A stretch of 64,000 nt of DNA from Allopusillimonas ginsengisoli (GTDB taxonomy: Bacteria; Pseudomonadota; Gammaproteobacteria; Burkholderiales; Burkholderiaceae_B). A model generated the notes under the pieces. It was not told where the DNA came from, ran no database searches, and saw nothing but the letters and a program-made list of their open reading frames with translations. The stretch is taken from positions 1 through 64,000 of the forward strand of contig RAPG01000017.1 of the NCBI GenBank assembly GCA_005239165.1, written 5' to 3'. Position 1 is the stretch's first letter, and the number at the start of each line of letters is the position of its first letter. Positions 54,240-63,689 of the stretch are shown here, piece by piece. The translations under genes and the position numbers were made by a program.

Positions 54240-55544
54240 GATTTCCCTCCTCGCTGTGATTCTGCAGCTTTGTTTTTGTATTGTGCACCAATACGGGGTT
54301 TTCTGATAGTGCTGCCCCCCCCTCAAATAGCGTTTCTAGTCTTACGGCTTCACCTGACACAGAAGAAGCTATGGCATTGAGCAGTGCATGATTTTGATAC
54401 AAACCAGGCTGGCTGCGGTCAATGACCATGGCGTCGAGCAGGCGACCTATATCGGTCTCGCGCTGGTCGCACGACAGCACCCACAGCACGTCTTTGTCAT
54501 TTTCGGTGTCGACGACATAGCCCAGTTCTTTGAGCTCCTTCAGCACAAGATTTAGCTCGTCGTCATGCAGGTGCAGGTGATCGCGCAAAAATGATGCACT
54601 ACGCCCGGGCGTGGCCGTGCGTTGTGCCTTCCAGAGAGCAGCCAGCACGTGCAGAGCGTCTATGAACTTGTCGCCCGGAAAATGCTGCAATGCCCAGCGT
54701 CGTTGCCGCAGAGAGGGCAAAATGGCGGCCAGTGTGGCGCCCAGCAGGATCACAAGCCATGACAGGTAGATCCAGAGCAGGAAAATGGGTAGTGTGGCGA
54801 ATGCGCCATAGATGACGGTATAGGAAGGAAAACGCGCCAGGTACATGGCAAAGCCCATACGCATCAGCTCGAGCACAAGCGCTGTGCAGATGCCACCAAT
54901 TAACGCGTCACGCCATAGCACTTTGCGGTTGGGCACCATAGAGAACAGCACCGTGAACCCCAGGCCTGTTGCAAGCAGTGGTACCAATGACAGCGCGACC
55001 CCCAGGGTGTCTGACAAGGCGTTGACGTGGCCAAGAGATTCACGCGCCACGATGGCACTGGCCCAGAGGCTGGCGCCGGTAAGTATTGGACCCAGCGAAA
55101 TAATGGCCCAGTAAACCAGCATGCGCTGGCCCATGGGGCGCTGGTGCTCGACTTTCCAGATATTGTTAAGTGCCTCGTCGACGGTCATGATCAGCGAAAC
55201 AGAAGTAACTATTAGAAACAGGCTGCCCGCTGCTGTGAGCCCTGAGGCTTTGGCGGCAAACTGGTTTAAGTACATCATGACGTTTTCGGACACCGAAGCA
55301 GGCATCAGATTGCTGGTCAGAAAATTTTCGAGTGCCACGCGGAATTCGCCAAATAGCGGAAACGCGGTAAACAGCGCCAGCACGACGGCCAGTAATGGCA
55401 CCAGACTTAACACTGTTGTGAAAGTCAGGCTGGAGGCGACTTGTGTGAGTTTTTTTCGCCAGCTCGTTGCAGCACAAAGCGCGCGATCTTCATCGCGTTG
55501 CGACGCGGTGATCGGGTAGGGACATCAGGGTCGTGTTGCGCCAT
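54223..55544 (-). CDS. YihY/UPF0761 membrane protein, reading frame split by a -1 shift at an A7 tract
   Basis: The main frame (54223-55413) encodes a YihY-type protein with about six helices (SLFLIVTSVSLIMTVDEALN, LPIFLLWIYLSWLVILLGAT) and a winged C-terminal region. Its N-terminal conserved part continues upstream as KKLTQVASSLTFTTVLSLVP, but no start codon exists before an in-frame stop. The missing N-terminus (MKIARFVLQRAGEK) lies one frame away, starting at MAQHDPD (55544, AGGAAGAG upstream) or MKIARF (55493). The two frames meet at GAA AAA AAC, the -1 slippery heptamer A-AAA-AAC (55450-55456 is the A7 run). An 8-A run would restore one frame. It may be programmed frameshifting, transcriptional slippage, a lost gene or a sequence error. 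Confidence 0.75.
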
Positions 55545-55702
55545 CTCTTCCTGCCGCGCACGGCGGTCGCCTGGGACAGTTGAGGAAGGCGTTTTGCTGG
55601 CTGCCGTATTTGGAGTATGCGCCGTCATCTGAGCTAAGACCTTTTTATTACCAGAAGCATCATCGTGGGCAAGCGGTGTCGCTTTCGAGTGATAATACCA
55701 GT

Positions 55703-56080
55703 ATGACTACACAATTGAATCCCGTTCTGCGTTACGGTGCCTCGGCATCACTGATCGCGCTGATTGTTCTCTGCCTGCTCTGGGAATTGCGCATTGCACC
55801 GCTGCGCCCTGGTGGCTCACTGCTTGCGCTTAAGGCCTTGCCACTGCTGTTGCCCCTGAGAGGCGTACTGCGGGGTAGCCTGTACACCTTGCAGTGGGCC
55901 GCCATGCTGGTACTGCTTTATTTCGTCGAAGGCGTGGTCAGGGCATGGTCTGATCCTTCGCCTCTGTCTGCGGCCATGGGCGGGCTGGAGATCGTACTGT
56001 CGCTGGTGTTTTTCTGTTGCGCCATTTTCTATCTGCGTCCAGCCAAGCGCGCCGCACGAGCCCGTAAGGTGTCGCCATGA
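55703..56080 (+). CDS. DUF2069 family membrane protein
   Basis: About 125 residues from ATG 55703 (MTTQLNPVLRYGASASLIAL); the longer start at 55580 overlaps the yihY-like 5' end and is less likely. Three to four helices are visible, with RIAPLRPGGSLLALKALPLL, LRGVLRGSLYTLQWAAMLVL and YFVEGVVRAWSD as the family core. DUF2069 proteins are small inner membrane proteins of unknown function. Its TGA overlaps the ATG of selO by 4 bp, so the two are coupled. Confidence 0.88.
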   Translation: MTTQLNPVLRYGASASLIALIVLCLLWELRIAPLRPGGSLLALKALPLLLPLRGVLRGSLYTLQWAAMLVLLYFVEGVVRAWSDPSPLSAAMGGLEIVLSLVFFCCAIFYLRPAKRAARARKVSP

Positions 56081-57570
56081 CTGACATCTTTGCCGGGCTT
56101 GATGTCGTCAACTCGTATGCGAGCTTGCCAGCTGCGTTCTATACCCGTCTGGCACCGCAGCCGCTGACCAGCCCACGCCTGCTGCACGCCAACCCTGAGG
56201 CAGGCCAGTTGCTGGGGCTGTCAGCAGAGGCGCTTGCCACCCCTGAGTTTCTTGATGTGGTGTCAGGCACTACGCCATTGCCCGGAGGGCAGAGTTTGGC
56301 TGCGGTATACAGTGGTCATCAGTTCGGTGTGTGGGCAGGCCAACTGGGTGACGGTCGCGCCCACTTGCTGGGAGAGGTGGTAAGCCCGTCGGGCAACTGG
56401 GAGTTGCAGCTAAAAGGCTCGGGCCGCACTCCTTATTCGCGCATGGGCGATGGAAGGGCGGTTTTGCGCTCTTCTGTGCGCGAATATCTGGCCAGCGAAG
56501 CCATGGCCGGTCTTGGTATTCCGACAACTCGAGCACTGGCTCTTGTCGTTTCTGATGACCCCGTCTATCGCGAAACGGTTGAAACTGCCGCTGTTGTTAC
56601 GCGAATTTCTCCAAGCTTTGTGCGATTTGGTTCGTTTGAACAGTGGTACGGTTCGCCCGAAAACCTGCGTGCGTTGCTTAATTATGTAGTCGATCGTCAC
56701 TATCCCGAATGTCGGCAAGCGCCGGCTGGAGAAGCCAGCGACGAAGAGGGAACGATATTGCGTTTTCTGCAGGCTGTTGCAGTGCGCACGGCTCATCTAA
56801 TGGCCGACTGGCAGACTGTCGGGTTTTGTCATGGGGTGATGAATACCGACAATATGTCGATACTCGGTCTCACCATCGATTACGGTCCGTATGGCTTCAT
56901 GGATGCGTTTCAGGTCAATCATGTGTGCAACCACAGTGATACCCAGGGCCGTTATGCCTGGAATGCCCAGCCTTCAGTGGCTCACTGGAATCTTTACCGC
57001 CTTGCCAGCCCGCTGCTGGGCCTGGGCGTTGATGCGGAGGGCATGAAGGCCTCTCTGCGTCACTACGAATCCGCGTTTATGGAACGCTATAGGTCTAATC
57101 TCTGCCGCAAGCTTGGTCTGGCCAGCTGGCGTGAAGATGATGAGCAGTTGGTTGATGACTGGTGGCAGCTGTTGCATACTCAGCAAGCCGACTTCACACT
57201 AAGTTTTCGGGCGCTGGCTGAGGCGCCAGCTGATCCTGACGGTTTTGTGCAGCGATTTACCGATAATGAGGCGGCACAGAAGTGGCTGACTCATTATCTG
57301 GAACGCATTGACGCCGATCGTCTGGCCGGTGACGGCCACAGCGACGAAGCTGAACGCATTAATAGCATGAATCATGCAAACCCGATTTATGTGTTGCGCA
57401 ACCATCTGGCCGAAGGCGCGATTCGTGCCGCTACAGCAGGTGACGCCAGTGAGATCGACACCTTGTTGATGCTGTTGCGCGACCCCTATACGCTTCGTGC
57501 TGGTTATGAGGCCTATGCGGCCGCGCCGCCTGAAGGGGCAGATAAGTTGGCCGTAAGCTGCTCGTCATAA
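56077..57570 (+). CDS. selO: Protein adenylyltransferase SelO (YdiU)
   Basis: A 497-residue pseudokinase-fold enzyme that transfers AMP to protein hydroxyls. The core is clear: VYSGHQFGVWAGQLGDGRAHLLGE, LKGSGRTPYSRMGDGRAVLR, SSVREYLASEAMAGLGIPTT, and the metal-binding HGVMNTDNMSILGLTIDYGP in two parts. The C-terminus ends SCSS, placing Cys at the antepenultimate position where eukaryotic SelO has selenocysteine. It acts in redox response in E. coli. The length is normal. It follows DUF2069 with an ATGA overlap. Confidence 0.95.
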   Translation: MTDIFAGLDVVNSYASLPAAFYTRLAPQPLTSPRLLHANPEAGQLLGLSAEALATPEFLDVVSGTTPLPGGQSLAAVYSGHQFGVWAGQLGDGRAHLLGEVVSPSGNWELQLKGSGRTPYSRMGDGRAVLRSSVREYLASEAMAGLGIPTTRALALVVSDDPVYRETVETAAVVTRISPSFVRFGSFEQWYGSPENLRALLNYVVDRHYPECRQAPAGEASDEEGTILRFLQAVAVRTAHLMADWQTVGFCHGVMNTDNMSILGLTIDYGPYGFMDAFQVNHVCNHSDTQGRYAWNAQPSVAHWNLYRLASPLLGLGVDAEGMKASLRHYESAFMERYRSNLCRKLGLASWREDDEQLVDDWWQLLHTQQADFTLSFRALAEAPADPDGFVQRFTDNEAAQKWLTHYLERIDADRLAGDGHSDEAERINSMNHANPIYVLRNHLAEGAIRAATAGDASEIDTLLMLLRDPYTLRAGYEAYAAAPPEGADKLAVSCSS

Positions 57571-57624
57571 CATTGAGCTGCGTGTCAGATAAAATCAGTA
57601 CGACTTGATCAGGTAGAAGAAATT

Positions 57625-58686
57625 ATGTCCGGCAATACATTAGGTAAACTGTTTTGTGTCACCAATTTTGGCGAATCTCACGGGCCTGCGATCGGCGCGA
57701 TTGTCGATGGTTGCCCGCCGGGGTTGTCTTTGGATGAAAGCGATATCCAGGCCGAGCTTGACCGTCGCCGCCCGGGCACGTCGCGCCACGTTACGCAGCG
57801 CCAGGAGCCAGACCAGGTCGAGATACTTTCGGGTGTGTATCAAGGCCTGACCACCGGCACCCCTATCGGGCTGCTCATACGCAATACCGACGCCCGCAGC
57901 AAAGATTACAGCAATATTGTTGATACCTTTCGGCCGGGCCATGCCGACTTCACCTATACCCGCAAATACGGTGAGCGCGACCCTCGTGGCGGGGGGCGTT
58001 CATCGGCGCGGCTTACTGCGCCCACCGTGGCCGCGGGTGCCATTGCCAAAAAATGGTTGATGCAAACGCATGGTGTACGCATACGCGGTTATATGAGTCA
58101 GCTGGGCCCCATTATGATTCCGTTTCAGTCCTGGGATCACGTGGTCAACAACCCGTTTTACGCACCCAATGAGCACAGTGTTCCCGAGCTCGAGGCGTAT
58201 ATGGATCAGCTCCGGCGTGACGGTGATTCAGTAGGCGCACGCATCGAAGTGGTGGCCGAGAACATGCCTGCAGGGTGGGGGGAGCCACTTTACGATAGGC
58301 TTGATGCCGATATCGCCCATGCCATGATGGGGCTAAACGCAGTAAAAGGCGTTTCGATCGGTTCAGGCTTTGAGAGCATTACTCAGCGCGGCTCTGAACA
58401 TGGCGATGAAATCACTCCGGATGGTTTTCTCACCAATCATGCTGGTGGTGTGCTGGGAGGCATTTCATCAGGCCAGCCACTTACTGTATCCATTGCCATC
58501 AAGCCTACGTCCAGCATACGTGTAGAGCGTCAGTCTATTAACCGGGCCGGAGAGTCTGTACAGGTGCAGACGCTGGGGCGGCATGACCCGTGTGTCGGGA
58601 TTCGCGCCACGCCAATTGTCGAAGCCCTGCTCGCGCTTGTACTGGCCGATCATGCATTGCGTCACCGCGCGCAGTGCGGCGTATAA
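57625..58686 (+). CDS. aroC: Chorismate synthase
   Basis: A 353-residue enzyme starting [20 protein letters not shown]. It has the conserved [36 protein letters not shown], the FMN-binding [20 protein letters not shown], and the late signature [15 protein letters not shown]. It makes chorismate from EPSP, using reduced FMN as cofactor, in the last common step to aromatic amino acids. Located 54 bp after selO. Confidence 0.98.
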   Translation: MSGNTLGKLFCVTNFGESHGPAIGAIVDGCPPGLSLDESDIQAELDRRRPGTSRHVTQRQEPDQVEILSGVYQGLTTGTPIGLLIRNTDARSKDYSNIVDTFRPGHADFTYTRKYGERDPRGGGRSSARLTAPTVAAGAIAKKWLMQTHGVRIRGYMSQLGPIMIPFQSWDHVVNNPFYAPNEHSVPELEAYMDQLRRDGDSVGARIEVVAENMPAGWGEPLYDRLDADIAHAMMGLNAVKGVSIGSGFESITQRGSEHGDEITPDGFLTNHAGGVLGGISSGQPLTVSIAIKPTSSIRVERQSINRAGESVQVQTLGRHDPCVGIRATPIVEALLALVLADHALRHRAQCGV

Positions 58687-58724
58687 CCACGCCAATCAAC
58701 CAAACAGCAAAACAGGAGAGTTTT

Positions 58725-59552
58725 ATGAAAAAGAACATGTTGCTGGTACGTCGCACGCTCATGGTAGGGCTGGTGTCGATTACCACAGTGCTGGGCGGCT
58801 GCGCAGCGGTAAACACCACCAATTCAGGGGCGGTGGGCGTAGACCGCAAGCAATACATGTCGGGCCTGGTGTCCGAGCAGGCTTTGCAACAGGAGGCTGC
58901 GCAGCAGTACTCGGGTCTGCTTTCCAAGGCCAAGTCACAGGGGGCGCTTGACGTGAATGCCGCCCAGACCAAGCGTGTGCAGGCAATAGCGCGCAAGCTT
59001 ATTGCTCAGGTCGGTGTGTTTCGCCCTGACGCCGTAAACTGGGACTGGCAGGTGCACGTGCTAAATTCCGACGAGGTAAATGCCTGGTGCATGCCAGGAG
59101 GAAAAATTGCGGTGTATACGGGGCTGATCAACCAGATAAAGCCTACCGATGATGAACTGGCTGCGGTTATCGGACACGAGATGGCACATGCGCTGCGTGA
59201 ACACGCTCGTGAACAGGTTTCCCAGCAAATGGTCACCAATATGGGTTTGTCGGTGCTGTCTGCGGTAACCGGATCGACCGCTACGGGAGATCTGGGCGGT
59301 GCGCTGTCGCAAGTCATGTTTACCTTGCCTAACAGTCGTACGCATGAGGCCGAAGCCGACCGTATTGGGGTCGAACTTGCGGCTAGGGCGGGGTACGATC
59401 CGCGCGCTGCAGTCACACTCTGGCAGAAAATGGGAGCGCTTGGCGGCGGTAGCCAGCAGCCCGAGTTTTTGTCTACCCATCCTTCGGCGGCCAATCGCAT
59501 CGCTGACCTGACAGAGGCAGCAAACAAGGTTCTGCCTTTGTACAAAAAGTAA
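58725..59552 (+). CDS. M48-family zinc metalloprotease lipoprotein
   Basis: About 275 residues from ATG 58725 (CAGGAGAG upstream); the start at 58590 lies inside aroC. The lipobox LGGC places the acylated Cys at about residue 26. The M48 catalytic motif HEMAH (151-155) and the third ligand in SRTHEAEADRIGVELAARAG are intact. It resembles LoiP/YggG, which monitors outer membrane proteins in the periplasm. The final part (STHPSAANRIADL) is typical. A terminator follows, shared with the convergent IclR gene. Confidence 0.93.
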   Translation: MKKNMLLVRRTLMVGLVSITTVLGGCAAVNTTNSGAVGVDRKQYMSGLVSEQALQQEAAQQYSGLLSKAKSQGALDVNAAQTKRVQAIARKLIAQVGVFRPDAVNWDWQVHVLNSDEVNAWCMPGGKIAVYTGLINQIKPTDDELAAVIGHEMAHALREHAREQVSQQMVTNMGLSVLSAVTGSTATGDLGGALSQVMFTLPNSRTHEAEADRIGVELAARAGYDPRAAVTLWQKMGALGGGSQQPEFLSTHPSAANRIADLTEAANKVLPLYKK

Positions 59553-59558
59553 GCCAGG

Positions 59559-59593
59559 ATGAGATAAACGCGGCCCCGTCCGGTTTATCTCAT
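59559..59593. terminator. Bidirectional terminator between the M48 protease and IclR genes
   Basis: ATGAGATAAAC (59559-59569) and GTTTATCTCAT (59583-59593) are perfect 11-bp complements around a 13-nt GC-rich loop. It fills the gap between two convergent genes. T residues follow on the plus strand (TTTAT), so it may serve both. Confidence 0.7.
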
Positions 59594-60400
59594 TTATGCC
59601 TGAGTGTCGTCGTCGGTTGCGCCGGGGTTATATCCTATGCGCATCGACAGACGCAGCGAGATATTCGACATGATCTCCTTGATCTGATCAATATTTGGTC
59701 GTGGCGTGCCGTCTACGCGGGCGATATGCGGCACATTAATGGCCGCTGCCACACGGCCTCCATTACTGAAAACAGGAAAGGCGATATTCGTGATGCCGCC
59801 AATCTGTATGCTTGCCATGCAAGCATGGCCGTTGTTGCGCACTTCCTTCAAAATTGAAAAAAGCTCGCCTGGGTCCATTTGAAGTTCGCCCTCGACCTTA
59901 ATGTGGCTACTTAGCATGCGGGTACGCTCGATCTCGTCCTGGTAGGCCAGCATTACATGGCCAGACGACGTGTCTGTCAGCCCCATTGCCTCGCCCACCT
60001 TCAAGCCGAAGGACCAGCGCTCGGGGCTGTCAACTTGAGCGACGATGACCATACGGCCGCTGCGGAACAGCGACAGATGGCAAGACTGGCGCGAGCGTTC
60101 CGCAAGTTCTTTCAAAAGAGGTAAAGCGGCCTGCACAAGAGATTTGATCGGCTGCTGGTAATGGGCAAGCTGAAAAAGCTTCATGCTCAATGAGTAGCGG
60201 TCGTCTGGCTCGGCTTGCTGGATATAGCCACGGTGCTGCAAGGTCACAACCATGCGGAAGATTTCGTTAACGTTTCGCCCCAGCGTTTTGCTCAATTCAT
60301 TGAGGGTATAGCCGTCTTCGTTCTGGGCAAGGGCTTCCAGAATATCCAGGCCTTTCTCCAGAGCGGGTGCGCTGTAGCGATTAGGGGGTGGTGAAGTCAT
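59594..60400 (-). CDS. IclR-family transcriptional regulator
   Basis: A 268-residue regulator. The winged HTH at residues about 10-70 (SAPALEKGLDILEALAQNED, GYTLNELSKTLGRNVNEIFR) is followed by the IclR effector domain (SCHLSLFRSGRMVIVAQVDS, GLTDTSSGHVMLAYQDE). It is divergent from the tctC-tctB-tctA operon and presumably its regulator, with palindromes between them. The effector is likely the organic acid carried or metabolised by that operon. Confidence 0.92.
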   Translation of the reverse strand: MTSPPPNRYSAPALEKGLDILEALAQNEDGYTLNELSKTLGRNVNEIFRMVVTLQHRGYIQQAEPDDRYSLSMKLFQLAHYQQPIKSLVQAALPLLKELAERSRQSCHLSLFRSGRMVIVAQVDSPERWSFGLKVGEAMGLTDTSSGHVMLAYQDEIERTRMLSSHIKVEGELQMDPGELFSILKEVRNNGHACMASIQIGGITNIAFPVFSNGGRVAAAINVPHIARVDGTPRPNIDQIKEIMSNISLRLSMRIGYNPGATDDDTQA

Positions 60401-60434
60401 GGGGTTTTTACATATAAAACTGAATGGTTAGATT

Positions 60435-60553
60435 ATCCACTTCTTTTGCGTGGATGTGTGCAGGGAAATCCCTGAGGTAAAAAGCAATGTTTTTGATTGA
60501 TTGGCCTCTGCTACTGCCTTACGATATTCAGCATCAACAAGAAAATTGTTTTC
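60435..60553. promoter_or_regulatory. Palindromes in the iclR-tctC intergenic region
   Basis: Three inverted repeats lie in the 243-bp gap: ATCCAC/GTGGAT (60435-60455), CAGGGA AA TCCCTG (60461-60474), and GAAAATTGTTTTC (60541-60553). The last resembles IclR-type operators, which are short GAAA-like palindromes. The first two sit next to the IclR start. They are candidate operators for the divergent regulator. Confidence 0.5.
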
Positions 60554-60643
60554 ACTCATAAAAATATCCGACATCACGCAGATGCGCTAGGCCGAGTGAA
60601 GTCAATGTTGATGTCCTAATAAATAGTAATAGGAGAGAGACAA

Positions 60644-61624
60644 ATGAAATCAAAGCGATTGATAACACTGAGCCTGGCATTATGTGCGAGTGTCGTGGCC
60701 GGCACTGCTCACGCAGCCTGGCCGGAACGGCCCATCACCATGATTGTTGCATGGGGCGCAGGCGGGGGGACGGACGCAACGGCGCGAATCATTGCCACCC
60801 TGCTTGAAAAGGAGTTGGGTCAACCCGTCAACGTCGTAAACCGCACTGGAGGTAACGGAGTGGTAGGGCATGCCGCCATTGCGAAGGCCAAACCAGACGG
60901 CTACACGCTGGGCATGCTCACCGTGGAAATCGCCATGATGAGACATCAGGGCCTGACCAAGCTCACACCCGCTGACTACACGCCTTTGGCTCTTATGAAT
61001 GTAGATCCAGCGGCGGTTTCCGTGAGCGCTGATTCTCCCTACAAAACCATGGGTGAACTGATGGATGCCATCAAGGCCAACCCTGGCAAGCTTAAGGCTT
61101 CGGGCACAGGACAGGGAGGGATCTGGCATATTGCCATAGCCGGTCTGTTGAAAAATATGGGGCTCGATCCTGCGAGTGTGCCGTTTATACCTTCAAACGG
61201 CGCAGCGCCGGCGATGCTGGAATTGGCGGCCGGTGGTATTGATATTGTTCCGACATCATTGCCCGAGGCCCGGTCAATGATAGATGCTGGCAAGGCGCGG
61301 CCGCTGGCTGTAATGGCCGATAAGCGCGAACCGCTTTATCCCGATGTTCCCACTCTGAAGGAATCCATAGGCAGTGACTGGCGAATCGGTGTCTGGCGTG
61401 GCATTGCCGGTCCCAAAGGTTTGCCTGATGACGTGGTCAGCAAGATGGAGGTTGCACTCGACAAGGTAAATCACAGTCAGGAATTCAAGGATTTCATGCA
61501 AAAGCGCGGTTTTGGCATCGGCTATGCAAGTGGTGCAGAGTATGGCGCCTATATGAAGAAATCCATGGATGACTTTGGAGAAGTTATTACAGCGATAGGC
61601 ATGGCACGTCCGGCACCCAACTGA
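60644..61624 (+). CDS. Tripartite tricarboxylate transporter substrate-binding protein (TctC family)
   Basis: A 326-residue Bug/TctC protein. Signal peptide MKSKRLITLSLALCASVVAG, then THA, with cleavage before AWPERPITMIV. The family core WGAGGGTDATARIIATLLEK, GGNGVVGHAAIAKAKPDGYT and ASGTGQGGIWHIAIAG shows both lobes. It captures a carboxylate in the periplasm for TctA/TctB. AGGAG precedes the start. A GCGCGC repeat pair (61642-61676) before tctB may allow higher expression of the binding protein. Confidence 0.93.
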   Translation: MKSKRLITLSLALCASVVAGTAHAAWPERPITMIVAWGAGGGTDATARIIATLLEKELGQPVNVVNRTGGNGVVGHAAIAKAKPDGYTLGMLTVEIAMMRHQGLTKLTPADYTPLALMNVDPAAVSVSADSPYKTMGELMDAIKANPGKLKASGTGQGGIWHIAIAGLLKNMGLDPASVPFIPSNGAAPAMLELAAGGIDIVPTSLPEARSMIDAGKARPLAVMADKREPLYPDVPTLKESIGSDWRIGVWRGIAGPKGLPDDVVSKMEVALDKVNHSQEFKDFMQKRGFGIGYASGAEYGAYMKKSMDDFGEVITAIGMARPAPN

Positions 61625-61700
61625 GTCGCCGTTGTGAAAAAGCGCGCTCGGGTTCAGTGCATAAGGCCTGGCGCGCAAAAGACCTTTTTGCGAGCCTTCA

Positions 61701-62177
61701 ATGAAATTCGATGACACCTTGATCGGGGTTGTGCTGGGAATTTTTTCTGTCATTGTATTTGCCATCGCCCTGACATTCCCTGTGATTCCTGGCCAAAATT
61801 TTGGCGCCAGCCTGTTTCCTGTTCTGATCTCCTGCGGCTTGTTTATCTGCGCTGTAATGCTGGTGGTTCAAGGCATGCGCAATCGTGCGGTAAGCCGGGC
61901 CTCCCTTGTGAGCGCTTCCTGGCTGAGGGACCGGCGCGCTGTGCTGCGCTTTCTGCTTGTACCCGCGTCGTTGGTGTTTTATTTTGAGTTGGGCTCGACA
62001 CTTGGGTTTCTGCTTTGTGCTTTCATAATTCTATGTGTGCTGTTCCGCGCATTTGGCGTAACCTGGTTGCGCACCTTCGTGGTGGCGTTTGTCAGCGTCA
62101 TGATCATTCACTTTATGTTCTATAGCGTTCTCAAGGTGCCTCTGCCTTGGGGCCTGCTCGAACCCCTGGCCTGGTGA
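61701..62177 (+). CDS. TctB-family small permease subunit
   Basis: A 158-residue protein with four helices (GVVLGIFSVIVFAIALTFPV, LFPVLISCGLFICAVMLVVQ, a central pair near LVPASLVFYFELGSTLGFLL, and TFVVAFVSVMIIHFMFYSVL). This is the four-helix TctB pattern including a FGASLFP region. It pairs with TctA; its stop is 4 bp before tctA. Confidence 0.9.
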   Translation: MKFDDTLIGVVLGIFSVIVFAIALTFPVIPGQNFGASLFPVLISCGLFICAVMLVVQGMRNRAVSRASLVSASWLRDRRAVLRFLLVPASLVFYFELGSTLGFLLCAFIILCVLFRAFGVTWLRTFVVAFVSVMIIHFMFYSVLKVPLPWGLLEPLAW

Positions 62178-62181
62178 ACAC

Positions 62182-63684
62182 ATGGACCTAGCCAATCTTT
62201 CTGCCGCCTTTAGTCAGATCACCGACCCCTTTGTTTTGGGTGTGGTGCTGCTAGCGGCCATCTTCGGGCTGTTTGTCGGGGCGGTGCCGGGCCTGAGCGC
62301 CACCATGGCCGTTGCGCTGCTGGTACCCATTACTTTTTTCATGGATCCCGTCCCGGCCGTGGCAATGATGGTAACCGCGACAGCAATGGCCATTACCTCG
62401 GGTGATATCCCCGGCTGTCTGTTGCGCATTCCCGGTACGCCCTCATCGGCGGCATATACGGACGAAGCCTATGCAATGACCAAAAAGGGCCTGGCTAATC
62501 AGGCGCTTGGCGCGAGTGTCGTTTTTTCATGCATAGGCGGCCTGTTTGGAACACTGGTGTTAATTACCTGTGCGCCCATCCTGGCAGATTTGGCACTCAA
62601 TTTTTCGTCGTACGAATTTTTCTGGCTGGTGGTGCTTGGCCTGTCGTGCGCAATTTTTATTTCACCTGCGAGTACGCTAAGAGGATTTGTTTCTCTGCTG
62701 ATAGGACTTTTGCTGGCTTGTGTGGGCATGAACAACCCTGCCGCTTTTCCGCGATTTATTTTCGGTAATGATGACTTGCTCAATGGCGTGACGCTGCTTC
62801 CCATGATGGTTGGCATGTTCGCTGTTTCCGAAGTGCTGCGCTATGCCACTGATGCCGAGCAGAAAAAGCTGGTGATCACCACACAAGTGGGTAATCTGTT
62901 TACCGGCATGTGGGGCCTGATGCGCAAGTATCCCAAGAGTGTGATTCGAGGCAGTGTGCTGGGCACGATTGTGGGGGCATTGCCCGGAGCGGGGGCCGAT
63001 ATTGCAGCCTGGATGTCTTATGGCGTGAGCAAGCGATTTTCGCGCGAGCCTGAAAAGTTCGGCACCGGTCATGTCGAGGGCATTGTCGAGGCTGGCGCGG
63101 CGAATAACTCGGCGCTGGCGGGAGCCTGGATACCGGCGCTTGTGTTTGGCATTCCTGGAGACTCTATTACAGCAATTGTGATAGGCGTGCTCTATATGAA
63201 GAATCTCGCACCTGGGCCGCTGATTTTCACAAACAGCCCAGTGGAAATTTATTCTGTGTTTCTGGTTTTTATTCTGGCAAACATCATCATGCTTCCTCTG
63301 GGCTACCTTGCGGTGAAGCTGGCCAGACGGGTGTTGAACGTACCGCGAAATATATTGATGCCACTCATACTTCTGTTTTGCATCGTCGGCACGTTTGCGA
63401 TCAATAACAGTGTGTTTGATGTCATCGTCATGCTGGCTGTCGGCGTCCTGGCTTATTTGATGGAAGAAAATGATTTTCCGATTGCACCGGCTGTGCTTGG
63501 CGTGGTGCTGGGAGGGATGCTTGAGGAACACTTTGTTTTCTCGATGATCAAGGCCGACGGGAATCTGCTTATGTTCTTCAGCCGGCCCATTGCCTGCACG
63601 CTGGGAATTTTCGCCCTTGTAATCTGGATTTTCCCGCTTTGCCGGGGCGCATACAAAATGGCAACACGGAAACAGGAGATTTAA
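62182..63684 (+). CDS. TctA-family large permease subunit
   Basis: A 500-residue polytopic protein with about eleven or twelve helices. The TctA signature GAVPGLSATMAVALLVPITF, and the second half of the repeat GTIVGALPGAGADIAAWMSY plus GTGHVEGIVEAGAANNSALA, are intact. It is the channel of the tripartite transporter. The dehydrogenase gene follows 5 bp after its stop. A long minus-strand ORF opposite it is a shadow. Confidence 0.94.
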   Translation: MDLANLSAAFSQITDPFVLGVVLLAAIFGLFVGAVPGLSATMAVALLVPITFFMDPVPAVAMMVTATAMAITSGDIPGCLLRIPGTPSSAAYTDEAYAMTKKGLANQALGASVVFSCIGGLFGTLVLITCAPILADLALNFSSYEFFWLVVLGLSCAIFISPASTLRGFVSLLIGLLLACVGMNNPAAFPRFIFGNDDLLNGVTLLPMMVGMFAVSEVLRYATDAEQKKLVITTQVGNLFTGMWGLMRKYPKSVIRGSVLGTIVGALPGAGADIAAWMSYGVSKRFSREPEKFGTGHVEGIVEAGAANNSALAGAWIPALVFGIPGDSITAIVIGVLYMKNLAPGPLIFTNSPVEIYSVFLVFILANIIMLPLGYLAVKLARRVLNVPRNILMPLILLFCIVGTFAINNSVFDVIVMLAVGVLAYLMEENDFPIAPAVLGVVLGGMLEEHFVFSMIKADGNLLMFFSRPIACTLGIFALVIWIFPLCRGAYKMATRKQEI

Positions 63685-63689
63685 CCTTG

